A stretch of 64,000 bases of DNA from Hydrangea macrophylla. Lineage: Eukaryota > Streptophyta > Magnoliopsida > Cornales > Hydrangeaceae. Location of the stretch: NCBI GenBank assembly GCA_033977485.1, contig CM066989.1, forward strand, positions 95,313,887 through 95,377,886, in the 5' to 3' direction. Both the position numbers and the translations under genes were made by a program. The notes beneath the pieces were generated by a model, which was not told where the DNA came from, searched no databases, and was given only the letters and a program-made list of their open reading frames with translations. Shown one piece after another: positions 11,328 through 26,200 of the stretch (positions are counted from its first letter, which is position 1; the number at the start of each line of letters is the position of its first letter).

Positions 11328-14300
11328 ATGTCCGATAATTCCATCAAGGGAATTTTCAGAAATCCGTTCTATTTATCCAATTCTTCTAGTTCGATAAACC
11401 CTGTAGTTACACCGATCGACTCTATGGCTGATAATCAAAGTGAAAACGGTGATAATGTGGTCGTACCAATCGACGATTCATTGCGTCCTTTGTGTGACCT
11501 CATGACACCCGAAAACGCGCCTACGCCATCTTGTATTCTCATTCCACCTCATGCAGGCGAATTCCAATTTCGCAATGGAATGATTCAACTTCTTCCTACC
11601 TTTCATGGAATGGAGAGCGAGAAAGCGTATTTACATGTAAAGGACTTTGAAGATGTTTGTAAAACATTTTCGCAAAATTGTCCCGTAGATGTGACACGTC
11701 TAATGCTGTTTCCTTTCACCTTGAAGGATAAAGCAAAAGCATGGTTACTCACTTTAAAACCCAATTCAATCTACACGTGGCATGCGATGAACACTGCTTT
11801 CCTAAAGAAGTTCTTCCCACCTCGCATGACCACCGAGCTTAAAAGACAAATAAACTCTTACAAACAAAAGAGCAATGAAACCTTCACCCAAACTTGGGAA
11901 CGTTTCAAGGATTTTCTACTCTCATGCCCACATCATGGGTACGAGAAATGGCGAACCATAAGCTATTTCTATGAAGGGTTGAATGGGGAAACTAAAAAGT
12001 TGGTCGAGACCATGAGTTTAGGGCCGTTTCTTCGCAAAAACACGGAGGAGGCCGAAGGTCATTTTGAGTGGTTAGCCGAACACGCCCATGAATGGTCAAA
12101 TTCAGATGATGTCCCACGCTCACAGATCTCCTGCGTAGAAGAGAAAAGTTTATATCAACTAAAAAGCGAGGACCATCTGATGAATAAATATGAAGAACTA
12201 CCAAAGAAAGTGGAAGAATTGGGGATGAAAGGAGAGAATTCTAGGCAGTTTTTGCCTGAAGAACCATGTGGCACATGTAATATGTTGGGACACACTACTC
12301 AATACTGTCCCAATGTGCCATACTTTCAAAAACAACCCCCCATGGAAATGAATGCCATGCAAGGGTATAGGGGGGCGGGGAATTCCTACAACAACTACAA
12401 CTCACAAAATAATAACAATAGATGGAATCACCCCGGGTTCGACTGGAAAAACAACGCTGGGACTCAAAACCAATTTCAACAACAACAGCCCTACAATAAC
12501 AATAATCAACATCAAGGGCAATACAATAGGCAGTCCCAGCCATTTAATAAGAATAGAACAACCAACTACAACAACGCTCCACCCCCACATAATCAACAGG
12601 CGAATGTCTATGTGCCACCTCACAAGAAAGTGCAAGAGGAAGATCCACTCTCTAACACGAATTTAACGCAATAGTTAATCCAAATGATGAGCAAAATGTC
12701 TGCGACATTAGAGAGGATGGATGCACGACAAGAGGGTTCGAGTGGCACATTTCCAGCTCAACCACTTCCAAACCCTAAGGGTTACAACAATGGCCCTCCT
12801 AATCATGAACAGGCTAAAGCCGTGACTACATTAAGAAGCGGTAAAGTCATAGGGCAAAACATGCCTCATTCTACTCCCGAGGAGTATGAAGAGGAGGAAG
12901 TGGTAATTAGGAGTAAACCATCCACTCAAGTAGAAGAGTCATCCACTAATGACAAACCATTAGAACCAAACATGGACGCTTCTACAGGAGTAGAGGAAGT
13001 GGAAAGAAGGCCTGGAAAGGAGCCTGTCGTTGACGACTTACCTAAATGCCCTTTCCCTGCACCGTACCCTCAAAGACTTAAGAAGTCCCAGAACGAGGCA
13101 AAGAATCAGGAGTTTTTGGAGTTGTTTAAACAAGTTAAAATCAATCTCCCGCTCCTAGATGCAATAAAACAAGTGCCAGCCTACGCTAAGTACCTAAAAG
13201 ACTTATGCACGGTCAAAAGGAGGCAAAGTGTGAAAAAAACATGCTTATGTCGCTTGCCAAGCAAGTGCAATCATTCAAAATGAGTTGCCTCCAAAGCTAA
13301 AAGACCCTGGCACCCCAACTGTCTCATGCAGAATTGGAAATCAAAGGATAGACAACGCACTCCTTGATTTAAGAGCGAGTGTAAATCTGCTTCCATACTC
13401 TGTATATAAACAATTAGGGTTGAGTGAACTCAAACCCACCCGAGTTGCATTGCAATTGGCAGAAAGGTCAGTCAAATATCCTAGAGGAATATTGGAAGAT
13501 GTTCTGGTGTACATAGACACGTTTGTCTTCCCGGTTGATTTTGTGATTTTAGATACAGAACCTGTGTCCAACCCGTGTTCACAAATCTCGGTAATTTTTG
13601 GACGTCCATTCCTCAATACCATTGATGCCACAATCAAAATAAGAAGTGGTATCATGACCATCGTATTTGGGAACATGACTTTAAATGTCAAGATATTCTC
13701 AAATCCCCAACCTGAAGAATACGAAGATGATGAAGAAGTTAACTGCATCGAAACGGTCATCGAGGATGAGGCTGATCTTGTAGAGTATAAAGACCCCTTG
13801 GAGATAGTTGTGTCACAATTTGACACTACCTATCAGCATAATGATTCTACCCCATTGGATGCTGCCCTGAATCACGCCTGCCTCATGATGGAAACCAAGG
13901 AGGAAGAGAGAGAAGAATGCATGTGGGTCACACCATATGAACCTTTACCTCCAAAAACCAAGTTAACTATGCCTTCGAATTTTCAGTTTCCTGATTTGGA
14001 ATTAAAGGAGCTTCCAAAAGAGCTCAAATATGCTTTTCTGGGAACTGAGAACACTTATCCTGTTATAATCTCATCTGCGTTAAATCCAGAACAAGAGGAT
14101 AAGTTGATTCAAATGCTCAAACTGCACAAGGGAGCATTGGGATGGACTATTGTCGACTTAAAAGGTATAAGCCCATCTATTTGCACCCATAAGATTTATC
14201 TAGAGGAAGATGCCAAACCGTCACGACAAATGCAGAGGCGTCTGAATCCAAATATGTAAGAAGTAGTAAAAAAATAAGTCTTAAAACTTCTAGACATTGA

Positions 14301-15636
14301 GATAATATACCCTATCTCTGACAGCCCTTGGGTTAGCCCTACCCAGGTGGTGCCCAAAAAGGCGGGAATAACGGTTATCCCAAACAAAGATGGTGAACTG
14401 GTACCAACATGCATCCCTACTGGATGGCGGATGTGTATTGATTACCGTAAGTTAAATACTGTGACCCGGAAAGACCACTTTCCATTGCCATTCATGGATC
14501 AGATGCTAGAACAAGTGGCGGGTCATAAGTATTATTGTTTTTTGGACGGATACAGTGGTTACAACCAAATTGAAATAGCTCCTGAAGATCAGGAGAAAAC
14601 AACATTCACATGTCCGTTCAGTACGTTCGCTTACCGCCGTATGCCTTTTGGATTATGCAATGCACCTGCTGCCTTTCAGCGTTGCATGCTAAGTATATTC
14701 AGTGACATGGTCGAACAGATACTCGAGGTTTCTATGGACGATTTCTCAGTGTTCGGCCATAGTTTCAATAACTGCCTAGAAAACCTGGAGCAAGTGTTAG
14801 CAAGATGCGAGGATAAACACCTAGTATTAAACTGGGAAAAATGTCACTTTATGGTGACCAAAGGAATTGTCCTCGGCCACATTATCTCTGACAAAGGTAT
14901 CCAAGTCAATAAAGCAAAATCGATATTATTTCTTACTTACCGATACCCCGAACAGTCCGAGAGATCCGTTCTTTTCTGGGACATGCTGGGTTCTATCGAC
15001 GCTTTATCCAAAACTTTAGTGCGATCTCTAGACCACTGTGCCAACTTCTAGTCAAAGATGCACCTTTTGAGTGGACGGATACCTGTCAAACATCTTTTGA
15101 CGCACTGAAGGAACACCTTACCTCCGCACCAATAATACAGGCACCCGACTGGGGTTTGCCATTCGAACTAATGTGCGATGCTAGTGACTACGCCATTGGC
15201 GCGGTCCTAGGACAGAGGAAGGACAATAAGCCTCACGTAATATACTATGCCAGCCGAACATTAAATGAATATGAACTATACCACTACTGAAAAAGAGCTA
15301 CTAGCAATAGTCTTCACTCTGGACAAATTCAGGTCTTATCTGATAGGGTCCCCAATAGTCTATTTCATAGACCACTCGGCCCTCAAGTACTTGTTGTCTA
15401 AGAAAGACGCAAAACAAAGGCTTACCTGTTGGATACTCCTACTCCAGGAATTCGATATCACTATCAAGGATAAAAAGGGAGTAGAGAATGTGGTTGCTGA
15501 CCACCTATCCAGGTTGAAATTCACTGATAATACTGAGCCTATTCCAATCAAAGATGAATTCCCAGATGAGCAACTTATGGCAGTCTCGGGATTACCCTGG
15601 TACGCAGATATAGTGAATTACTTGGCTGCGGGAGAG
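11328..15636 (+). pseudogene. gag-pol: Athila-A gag-protease-RT-RNase H, decayed and cut by Tat-A
   Basis: The ATG at 11328 starts a 448-aa gag frame: capsid domain at about residues 85-260, zinc knuckle CGTCNMLGHTTQYC near residue 313, then an Asn/Gln-rich tail. Lesions follow. There is TAG at 12672-12674, and a frameshift at an A7 run near 13233. The protease active site is DLRAS instead of DLGAS (G to A at 13372). Stops lie at 14257-14259 and 14272-14274. RT has SMDD where YMDD/FMDD is expected (about 14734). Further frameshifts lie near 14935 and 15270. RT (14350-14930) and RNase H (15060-15520) are otherwise easy to read. The frame stops at AAGE where Tat-A inserted; integrase resumes at 36985. 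Confidence 0.88.
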
Positions 15637-18600
15637 TGTAGACACCCAATTTTGACCACACTGATAGGATTTAGGGTGGACAACGTCTTGGAGGATTCGA
15701 TGATGAAAAGTACCCCGTGGAAGGTACTGGATTCCACACAATCAGAAGATCGGACTTCGGAAAGTGACTTCAAGCTCAGAAAAGCCCTTTTCCATGGATA
15801 AATCCCGGTTTTGTCAAAATCATCTCTCAGAATTCATATTCTCTCAGGGTTATATGAACATTAAGTGTTCTAAACGCAGTATTCTAGGTATCCAGAGATT
15901 CAATTTTAAAGAAAAGTTCGAAATTGACGCACATTTGAAAGCAATTTTGGAAAAGACGTCATTTGATTTCAAAAAGACGACGAAAGTTCCGGAGGACTTC
16001 CGGACTTCAATTGGACTTCAATTCTCATTATAAAACCTCTGGAAATATTTTTATATTGAAATTCAACCTGACAGCTTTCCAACGGTACGTAAACGGACGA
16101 TTTCGGACACCAAAAAGCATTTTTACAAAAATCTGGAAAAGCAGTGCACGTGATTTTTGAAACAGAGCTTGTGGGTGACCAGAGGGACCCAAATAGTAAA
16201 TGACGGTTTTGGGTATGGGGGTGGCGGGTCCCACCATAACCGCCACTTCCATTTATGTCCTCCACGGAGCTTTTTGAGTTCCAGACCCTTCTAGAAGCTT
16301 CCCACTGCGAGGAAATTGCCTGGAAATTGCGTTTAGGCTCCGAAATGGCCATTTTAACCCTCTTTTAAGCTCTAAAAATCCTGTTTTAACCCTGAAACTT
16401 AAGAGCTAAGTCTTCAAAACTCTATATAAGATCTCATACATCTCATATGAGATCACATCTTAACACACTAGACACTTGGAAGAAATACACTTGAATATAC
16501 TTGGAGATACAAACACACATAGAAGCACATACAAGAGAGATAAGTATACTTTGAATATACTTTCAATTTAGGTGAATTCTAGAAAGAGAAAATTATGAAT
16601 TGAATTTAGATTAACTTAGGCTAATTAGACCACAATTTGAACATCAATTGCCTCCCTCAACTTCCATGGATGAGTGCTTGAAGAACACTTGAATAACACT
16701 TGAAGAAGAAGATCTTCAAATCAATTTTGGTCTTGTAATTGAGAATCCTCCAAGAGGTAAACACTATAGTTCATCTCTAATTCCTACTTTGTATATATAG
16801 ATCTATAAGATTTGGATCTAACTTAGTTCTATTTCTACTTATTAGAACACTCATCTTCTTCCTCTCATGTTCTTCACACACTCACATAGTTAGATCCAAA
16901 TCTCTTTGATTTTTATTGATAATTTACAATTAGAGATTGTTTTTCACTTTGATTTTCAATTTTGGTTTCATTCTTCAATTTTAGTTTAGATTCATGCATA
17001 CATGATTATATATATATACATATATCTATTTTGAATTCCATGATGGTTTGGAAATATGATCTATGAGAAGGATGATTTCTATGTTCATACCTATCTCTTG
17101 ATTATTCCTATTACCTAGAATTCCTATTGAATTTCATCTCCAACATGATATTTATAAGTCCCTTTGATCCTTGATCTAAAAGTTCTTCATAGAACTTGAG
17201 GGCTAAATTGATTGGGAATCATGATAATTAAGTTGATCTATGAGTTTGATCTCTCTAATAAGCTTCAACTATCACTAAAATGTTTTCCTCACACTTTAAA
17301 ATGAACTAGATAAAAATTCAGCAAAGCAGATTGGTTTTGTCCATTAGATTTGGTCCATCAAAACCCATAGTTTGATGGATTTCAAATTTTCTGGGTAAAC
17401 TTTGATGAATTAGCTTTCATCCGGTCCGTTTTGAGAGCTTTTAGGATTCATATACTATTTTTAGAAATTGTTGAGAAATCGGTTGACAGATTTGAACATC
17501 GTCTCTTTGTGCTTGAATTTCAGAAAATCTATAATAGTTATCGACGTTCCGCTTTTTGGGGATGATTCCTAACTCATATATCTATATGCCGATGTAAAAT
17601 CGTGAGCATACGATCGAGTTAGGATCGTTTTCTAAGCGTTTAAAGTTGATACAACTATTCTGGAATTTTCTAAGTTTAATTACAAATATGATTATGTATA
17701 CAAAATGGTCATACCTTGATCACTCAACAACAATTGATGAATAAAACTTGGTTTAGAAATCACCTAGGATAAATGGATGAGGGATCAAAAGCTTAAATCA
17801 ACTTGGTTAACATGATTCATGAACTTCTATTATACTTCTATTATGTTTTGCATTCATTTGTCAAATGATACCAAATTTCCAGAATAACAGAGTCTGTTTA
17901 AAACACTTTTTCAGAAACCTTGTGATTACAGAATGTCCATGGGTTTATTTTTATCATATACTACAATGAAATAGCTTTCTTTTGACACCAAATAGAGCTT
18001 CATATGATTTTTGTAGATTTAATTATGATTTTTACAAGAACAGTGGACAGTCCTGATCCACTGTTCCCAAAACATTTATTTCTCAAACAATAAAATTGAT
18101 ATTGAGGTCCCACTTTTTGGAGAAGTTCCCTAAGACATGTATCTAACTTTCTGTAAAAGGGTTTTTATCCAGCTCATGTTTAAGACCACTTTTGATAGGA
18201 TTCATTAGAGGTTGCTGAATCTGGAAATTTGATTGATGACATGTTTTCTTTGTTTATCATGCATATCATTTGTTTGCTTGTATTTTTGCAATGCTTTGGG
18301 TATTCTTTGGTGTCTTAGTGCAGAGAATTAAGTGCCTTGGACCCGGACTTCGATTTGTGGTTTGCCTCGTCTACATGTGGCTTAGTGCCCATGTATCGTG
18401 TACTATCTCTATCCTTTCTCTTAGAATTTTTCTAGGTTTACAACTTTGATTTCAACGACACAATTCCTTTAGGATAGTCTCCGTTTATATGATTATTTGT
18501 TAGAGACATCTTATCTAGGATTGTTGCATGATTGCATTGCACGTTTCCATTCTTTTTGCTTTCGCAACTCCGCTTGAGTCAACCAATGTAAGTCTTCTCG

Positions 18601-18954
18601 TTCCCTTTGCATATCATGACATGTTTACTTTATTTGCATCGGTCCCGGGCGGGACTAGCCACTGTGAGTATACTTCTCCCTTGTATTACATGAGCATCCG
18701 CTTTCTACTTGATTTAGTCTCTTGAAATGATTTTCATTAGATGTTTCTTTTTGCCATGTATATACCTATCTAGTATGTTTGAGGAAACAACATCTATTAT
18801 GAATTAATAACAAGGATATTTGAATCAAGGCCTACCATTCGGTAGGGCGAGGAGGGGGTGCTTTAGTCCTGCTTGGGCTCCTTCCCCTCTCGTACCAAGA
18901 CCCCCGAACCTTGTTTCTGGTAATGAAGGGCGAGTAACCTTATTCAATTTTGGG
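15637..18954 (+). repeat. 5' LTR of Tat-A, missing its last 168 bp
   Basis: It matches 33499-36816 base for base in length. After TTCAATTTTGGG at 18954 the two copies part: the 3' LTR has 168 more bp, while this copy runs into unrelated sequence. TATA box TCTATATAAGATC at 16421-16433. A stem motif (AAATGACGG here, AAATGGCGG in the 3' LTR) lies upstream of it at 16192-16250. ORFs at 15764 and 18528 recur in the other LTR and look non-coding. Confidence 0.92.
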
Positions 18955-20296
18955 TCCTCTTTCCTCTATTTGTCAAGAGTTTTGGTAGCATGTAGTCACC
19001 GTTAGCCTTGTACCGCGTGCGGTATATAGAGCCTATGTGTGAACGGCACGCCCTCGAGGAGGCGGTCAACCACACCGCTGAGCTTGCTAATGGACCCTTT
19101 ATGAGACTAAAACCCGGCCTTTGCATATAGTTTCTATAGAACCCTTCAATTAGGATCTTGATTATCATCTTTGATTAGGACAATGTGATGAATTACTTGC
19201 GCTTGCCCGTAAGGGATTATGTGGATGATGAGGACGTGTATGCGAAGGCATCATCAAACCTTGTATGGTGGATTCCTCTAGGATAGTATGGTCTTTATCC
19301 GAACATCCAATCATTATTTGAGGACAATTTTGAAAATTTTTGAAACTATAAGCACTTCTTTGAAAAACCCCAAGTCTTTTGAAAATTCCAAGAATATCCC
19401 TTTTGAAAATTTGCTTTGAGATTCACTTTCACAAAATCTTTCCAAAATTCTCCTTAGATTTTAGAGAATTTCAAAATTCCTATTTCCAGAAATCATGATC
19501 ACACTTTGATGATTCAATTTCAAATTCTCCTAGATTTTAGAGAATTTCAAAAAAAAAATTTTACTTTGGTCTTCAAGAAATCATGATGATTCAATTTCAA
19601 AATCTTCCTCTCAGATCTTAGAATTTCAAAATTCCCACCTCAATTTTTAAGAATCATGATTTCTCACCACAAGCATTGATGGTTCAAAAATTCTTTTGAA
19701 AATTACAAATCTCCCCATCTCTTTCAAAGATTTTCATGAAAAATTTCAATTTTCAAACCTGAACCATCAAGAATTTCAAAACTCAAAATCCTTGGATAAT
19801 GATTGGATTAGTAGGGTGATTAGCATACTCAAGGAATCTTATGTGCTTATGTGCTGATGTGCTAGGTCTAAGCTAGATTAAGGTGCATTGCATTTAGATT
19901 AGATTGCATTTCATCTGCATTTGCATGCACTACACGAGCATTGCATATACGACTCACGAGTGCGACGCCTCTAATATACTTTCAAAAGAAAAGATTTGTT
20001 TTCCTCAGAATTTTGAAAGCTTGAAAAGATTTCTTTGATTTTAAGAAAAATGTTTTTGAAAAAGGAAATGATTTTCCATTTATGATTTCCATCTTTGTAA
20101 ATCCACCTTCTTATATCATTCTTTGAAAAATTCTTTTGCAATAAAGATACCTGATTATTTGAAAATCCCTAAATAAACCAGATAAGAAAAAATAGGACCG
20201 AAAAGTTGTACTCCTTTCTGGGTCAGAGCTCCGAACAGCCGTTTGATCAGATCAGGGTTAGAAGAAGGAACAGCCGAGTCGACTAGGGTTGAAGAT
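18955..20296 (+). other. Tat-A leader between truncated LTR and gag
   Basis: No PBS can be recognised where one is expected. The stretch 19320-19800 is AT-rich with repeated 'TTTTGAAAATTTC' and 'CAAAATTC' words. No ORF of note. It holds the 5' untranslated region of the gag-pol RNA. The gag-pol frame is open from 20186, but the first in-frame ATG is at 20297. Confidence 0.6.
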
Positions 20297-23200
20297 ATGA
20301 CATACGAAGCGGATATGGAAGCCAGATTGGCCGCAATGCAAGCTGCCTTGGATCAGAGCAGGGAGCAGAATCGAGAACAACTTGCCACTATGATGAGAAT
20401 GATTGAGCAACTAACTAATCCACCACCACCACCTCCAGAGCATCATGAAGAAGAAGATTTTGGGGAGACAGTTCAACCAAAGGTTCAGCTAGATCAGGAA
20501 ATTCAGGACAAGTTGGCCAAGATCGACAAACTAGAGAGTGTGATCAGAAAGAGCAAAGGGGTGGATGAGTATTTGTTCGATGTTGAAGGGTTGTGTGACG
20601 CTCCAAAAACCAAACTCCCAGAGAAGTTTAAGATGCCGCATATTGAATTTTTCAATGGAACTGGAAATCCGAAGAGCTATCTGAGGCTTTATGTAGGAAC
20701 TTTGCAGCCTATGGGCATTGAATCTGACCTCTTCGCTCTATTGTTTCCAAGAGTTTTGAGTGGAGCAGCACTTTCATGGTACTTGACGTTGGAACCAGCC
20801 ATAACCAGAGATTGGGAGGCATTGGCCAAAGCTTTCGTGGCTCAATATTCATATAACCAGTTGTTTGATGTAACTGCAAGAGATCTAGAAACCACCCGAC
20901 AAGAGTATAGGGAATCCTTCGCAGGTTTCCTTACTCGTTGGAGAGCTAAAGCTGCTCAAATGACTAGCAGGCCAGCGGAAAAAGATCAGGTCCGAATGAT
21001 CATCAAGAATCTACAGCCCGAATACTTGGAAAGGCTAGAATTTCAGTCCATTGTGAGTTTCGAACAGCTGTTTGATGTGGGAACTTTGATAGAAGATGCC
21101 ATTAGAGATGGAAAGATCAAGAAAGAAAGCACGAGCAATCGATACAGAAAGACAGAAAGGCCAGTCTATCATCAGTCTGCTGACGTCAACACACTATCTC
21201 CTCAGCCTTTTCAGAAAGAGCGTCGAAGTATGGCTAATGCAAGAGGAAGTCAAAATCAGAAACAGTCGAGAGAAAAAAGAGAATTTTCCGACTTGGGGAT
21301 GCCACTAAGCACCGCACTTGAAAGAATGATAGAAAAAGGGTACTTGCAGAAATTGGAACCTAAACCAGAGCCAAATCCACTTCCACCGGGTTTCAAAACA
21401 GAGTTCTTTTGTGACTTTCATCAAGGCCGTGGACATAGCACAGATAGATGCTGGAGACTTCGCCATGAAATTGAAGACTTGATTGAAAAAGGGGTCATCT
21501 CCCCTCCTCCCTCTCAGCCAAATGTTCAGAAGAATCCTCTCCCTAATCATAAGGGGAACATGCCAAATGTTAACTTTGTAGAAGAAGGATCTCAGATTTA
21601 TAACCCAAAGATCTACATCACATCCTCGAATCAACCAGCTATGGATGTTCAACTTCCGGAAGACGCTGCAATTTGCATCTTGAGGAATATGGAAGAGGAA
21701 GAATGGGTCGAAGAAGCACTGGCTTTTGAAGAAGAAATAGCCAACGGAAATCTTACAATTGAATGGTGGGATCCCAATGCCATCACCGACGACTCGATCT
21801 GGTATGAGGAAGAAAAGCCCATAGAAGCAGTCACCGAGAAACAAAGCACTGAGCCGATAGAAGAATTGCTAAAGCCTGTCGAGAACCTTGAAATCAAAGA
21901 TGACGATCTTATTGCAATGATGGAAGAAGAAGAAGATTGGTGGTATGATGATGAGGATGATTCCGTTAATAATACCATAATCCCCGATGATTCTGTTTGG
22001 AAAATCACTGTTGGCACCGAAAAGTTAGCCAAAGAACTTGAGTCTATCTGGATCACCAATGAAGCAAACCACTTGACCCGTTCCGGACGTCATTTCAAGC
22101 CTCATGAGTTAGAAAATCGTGGAAAAGAAACATGGAATGAGAAAGAAGTCGTCAAAGCAAAAGAGGCTGGTAAAGGAGCCGTGAGCGAAGAAGAAGATGA
22201 AATCCTAAAGCAATTGAAGAAAACACAAGCTTGGATCTCAGTATGGGGATTACTTATGACCTCTCACAAACACAGGCAGGCCATGCTCGATACTCTCAAT
22301 CGTTTGGATGTTTCTGTCAATACTACTCCCGAAGATCTAGTAAACATGATCTCTTCAAAGCCTTGTAAGCCTGTAATCACATTCACAGATGAAGATTTAC
22401 CGCCGGAAGGGGCACACCACAACAGAGCTCTCTACATCACTGTACATTGCCTGGGGAATAGAGTACCGGTCTGCTTGGTAGATAATGGGTCAGCCTTGAA
22501 TGTATGTCCTCTCCAAACAGCTCTCAGAATGGGGTTGTCTATTTCAGAACTCTTGCCATCAACACAAACTGTGAGGGCCTATGATAACACCAAAAGGGCC
22601 ATTGTGGGAATGATTAAGTTGAAAATTGAAGTCGGGCCATTAAACAAAGAAGCTGATTTCCAAGTGATTGATATTCCGGCTAGCTTTAATCTGCTATTGG
22701 GACGTCCGTGGTTACATGTGAATGATGCAATCGCCTCCACTCTCCACCAGAAAGTCAAGTTCATCTGGAAAGAGGATGTGGTAACAATCTTTGGGGATAG
22801 CTGGATCAAAGAAGAAGGGACAAGCCATGGTCCTGTGCTAGAAGTCCAAACACCGGAAGAAGAAAATGAATTAGGAGGATTCAACTTTGTGGGAATGATA
22901 AATGAAGGAGCTAAGAAAAAGAAATCCGTTTGGGATCGACTCAGCTATGAGAAGAAACTTCCTGATGCATCTGTCTGGGGCGAAGAAATCACTCCGATCA
23001 AGAAAAAGAAGCCGTTCATCACCGGACGCGAATATAGAAAGATGTTCGAGAAGGGAAACCCGGTTGCCAAAGATCTACAAGAAGAAGTGGGACAGAATTG
23101 GATCCCTGAAGTCATGCCATTGTACTTTGACCAGTATGCCAATCCTAAAGTGGCTCATATGGTGCGGAAGATGAACTATTTTCCTGGAATGGGACTAGGT

Positions 23201-26200
23201 CGTCGTCAACAAGGAATAACTGAACCACCGAACTTCCACGAACAGAAAGATAAATCTGGGCTTGGGTATCAATTGACTGAAGAAGATAAGAAGAAGATGA
23301 CAAAAGGAAAAGGGCCGATGGTTGTTTCTGGGCCAAGAATCCTGAATGGATACTTCGTGAAAGAAGGCGATGACTTTCCCTTCTGTGGGTTCCCTGAACC
23401 ATGGTATGATCCGGCTACCAAGAACATTAAGCCTGGATTTGAGATTTTCTTCAAACATGAGTTCTCCGACTATGAGGATCCGTTCTTGTATACTCCGCCT
23501 ATCAAGAAAGAAAGGAAGGACTGGGCTGAGCTGATGACAAGTGATGATTTGAACATGCTAATGGATGAAGAGCTGAACATGCTGATGGATGCCGAAGAAG
23601 CACTGGGAAATGTGAAAGAAATCAAGCCAATAGAGGGAGCTCTGAACAATTGGGTGATAGAATCGGAAGTCAACAAATCCCCTCCCCCATTTCCCCGGAA
23701 GTCTGTAAAGGCCAATATGAGCCATGATGTTGAGTCTGCTTTTGCTTTTGATGTACCCAAAAATGTTAATGAAATGAACGAGGATTTTGCTTACTCTTCT
23801 GTGTCTGATGATCTTGATTTTGAAATTTCTGAGGATTTGCAAAGATTAATTGAAAATGAAAATGAATCTGCATGCAAGATTATTGAAGAAACTTTGCTAA
23901 TAAACTTGGATAATGAAGATAATCCACAAAATGTTCATATTGGCACCACACTCACTTCACAAGAAAGCAATGAACTAATCAACTTATTAAAAGAATTTAA
24001 AGATGTTTTCGCTTGGTCCTGCCAAGATATGCCAGGCATCGATCCAGAGATTGTCCAACACCACATCCCTCTCTTTCCAAATTCAAAACCTGTTAAGCAA
24101 AAGTTGAGACGCATGAGACCCGAATGGACTTTGAAGATCAAAGAAGAAGTTGAGAAACAATTGAAAGCTGGATTCCTGATGGTAACCCAATATCCGGAAT
24201 GGATAGCCAATATAGTTCCTGTGCCAAAGAAGGATGGAAGGATCCGTGTATGTGTTGACTTCAGAGATCTAAACAAGGCTAGTCCTAAGGATGATTTTCC
24301 GCTTCCACACATAGATGTTCTGGTAGATAGCACCGCGGGGCATGAGTTGTTATCATTCATGGATGGTTTCTCAGGGTACAATCAGATTTTAATGGCACCC
24401 GAAGACAGAGAAAAGACTACATTCACAACTCACTGGGGGACGTATTGCTACCGAGTAATGCCATTTGGGTTAAAGAATGCTGGCGCAACCTATCAGAGAG
24501 CTGCTACTACTTTGTTACATGACATGATCCATAAAGAGGTAGAAGTTTATGTGGATGATATGATTGTTAAGTCCAAAGAAAGAAGGGGGCATTTAACAGC
24601 ACTCGCCAAGTTCTTTGAAAGATTAAGGAAATACAGAATGAGATTGAATCCACAGAAATGTACTTTTGGAGTTACCACCGGAAAGCTGCTAGGATTTCTC
24701 ATCACACAGAGAGGAATTGAGGTTGACCCCACAAAGATCAAGGCTATTATGGATATGCCGCCTCCGACAAATGAAAAGGAAGTAAGAGGATTTCTGGGAA
24801 GAATCCAATTCATCAGCCGCTTCATATCTAAGCTCACTGCTACTTGCGATCCGCTTTTCAGCTTGTTGAGAAAAGGGAAGAAATTCGAATGGGACAATCA
24901 ATGTCAAGAAGCTTTTGACAAGATCAAGGCTTATTTATCAAACCCACCGGTTCTTTCACCCCCGAAGTCAGGGAAGCCTTTGCTGTTGTACTTATCCGTG
25001 TCAGAGAATGCTATGGGATGCATGTTAGCCCAAGAAGGAGATGAAGGGCGTACAGAGAAAGCCATTTACTACTTAAGTAAAAGGATGACTGGATACGAAT
25101 TGAAGTATTCTCCGTTAGAAAAGACATGTTGGGCTTTGGTTTGGGCCACTCGTCGTCTGAGGCATTATATGTTGGCCTTCCCTGTTGTTTTAATCTCCCG
25201 AATGGATCCTTTGAAGTACCTATTTGAAAAACCAGCATTGACCGGAAGAATCTCCCGATGGACATTGATGCTATCTGAGTTTGACTTGATACATGCTACG
25301 AGTAAATCTGTTAAAGGAAGGGCTGTCGCAGAACATTTAGCAGAACATCCGATAAATCTGGAAAACGAAGGAGAGTTCATGTTCCCTGACGAAGGATTGA
25401 TGGAATTAAAAGAAGATGTGTGGAAAATGTACTTTGATGGAGCTGCAAACCAAAAAGGATATGGAGTAGGAATCATCCTTGTATCCCCTGAAGGAGCACA
25501 TACCCCATTCTCTATTAAGCTGAAGTACACCTCCACCAACAACACTGCTGAGTATGAAGCTTGTATCTTGGGGCTAGAAGCCGCATTGACTTTGGAGGTA
25601 AGGAAACTTGATGTATTCGGGGATTCCAATTTGATCATATCCCAAGTTCGAGGAGATTGGAAAGTCAAGGAAGAGAAGTTAAAACCCTATCATGAGTATC
25701 TTGATTCTTTACGAACTCGTTTCTTGCATATCACGTTCTTCTACCTGCCTCGAGAAGAAAATCAGCTAGCAGACTCTTTGGCTACTTTAGCGTCAATGAT
25801 TGAGATTCCTGTGGGGATAAAGCTAACTCCTTTGATGATTGAACAAAGGGAAAAGCCGTCTTATGAGATGATTGGGGAAATAGAAGAAGCAGAAGAACTT
25901 CCGTGGTACACCGACGTGTGGAACTTCATTGAAAATGGGGAATATCCGGAAGGCGCCTCCGAGAAAGACAAGAGAGCCATAAGAAGATTCTCGGCTCAAT
26001 TCATGATTTGTGGCGGAAATCTATTGAAGAGATCTCACAATGGATTCAACTTGACATGTCTGTATGGAAACAGTGCGAGAAAGATGATGGAGCAAATTCA
26101 CGAAGGGGTGTGTGGTCCTCATATGAGTGGACACATGTTAGCTAAGAAGATCATCCGACAAGGATATTATTGGACTACTATGGACAAGGACTGCTATGAA

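Noticed and set aside
11992..12666. Minus-strand and +2 ORFs over Athila gag
   Set aside because: They are shadows; the gag frame has the domain and the zinc knuckle.
15764..16352. ORFs repeated in both Tat-A LTRs (15764, 15969, 18528 and the 33626-36587 copies)
   Set aside because: They are duplicated because LTRs are duplicated; no domain and no codon bias that I can see.
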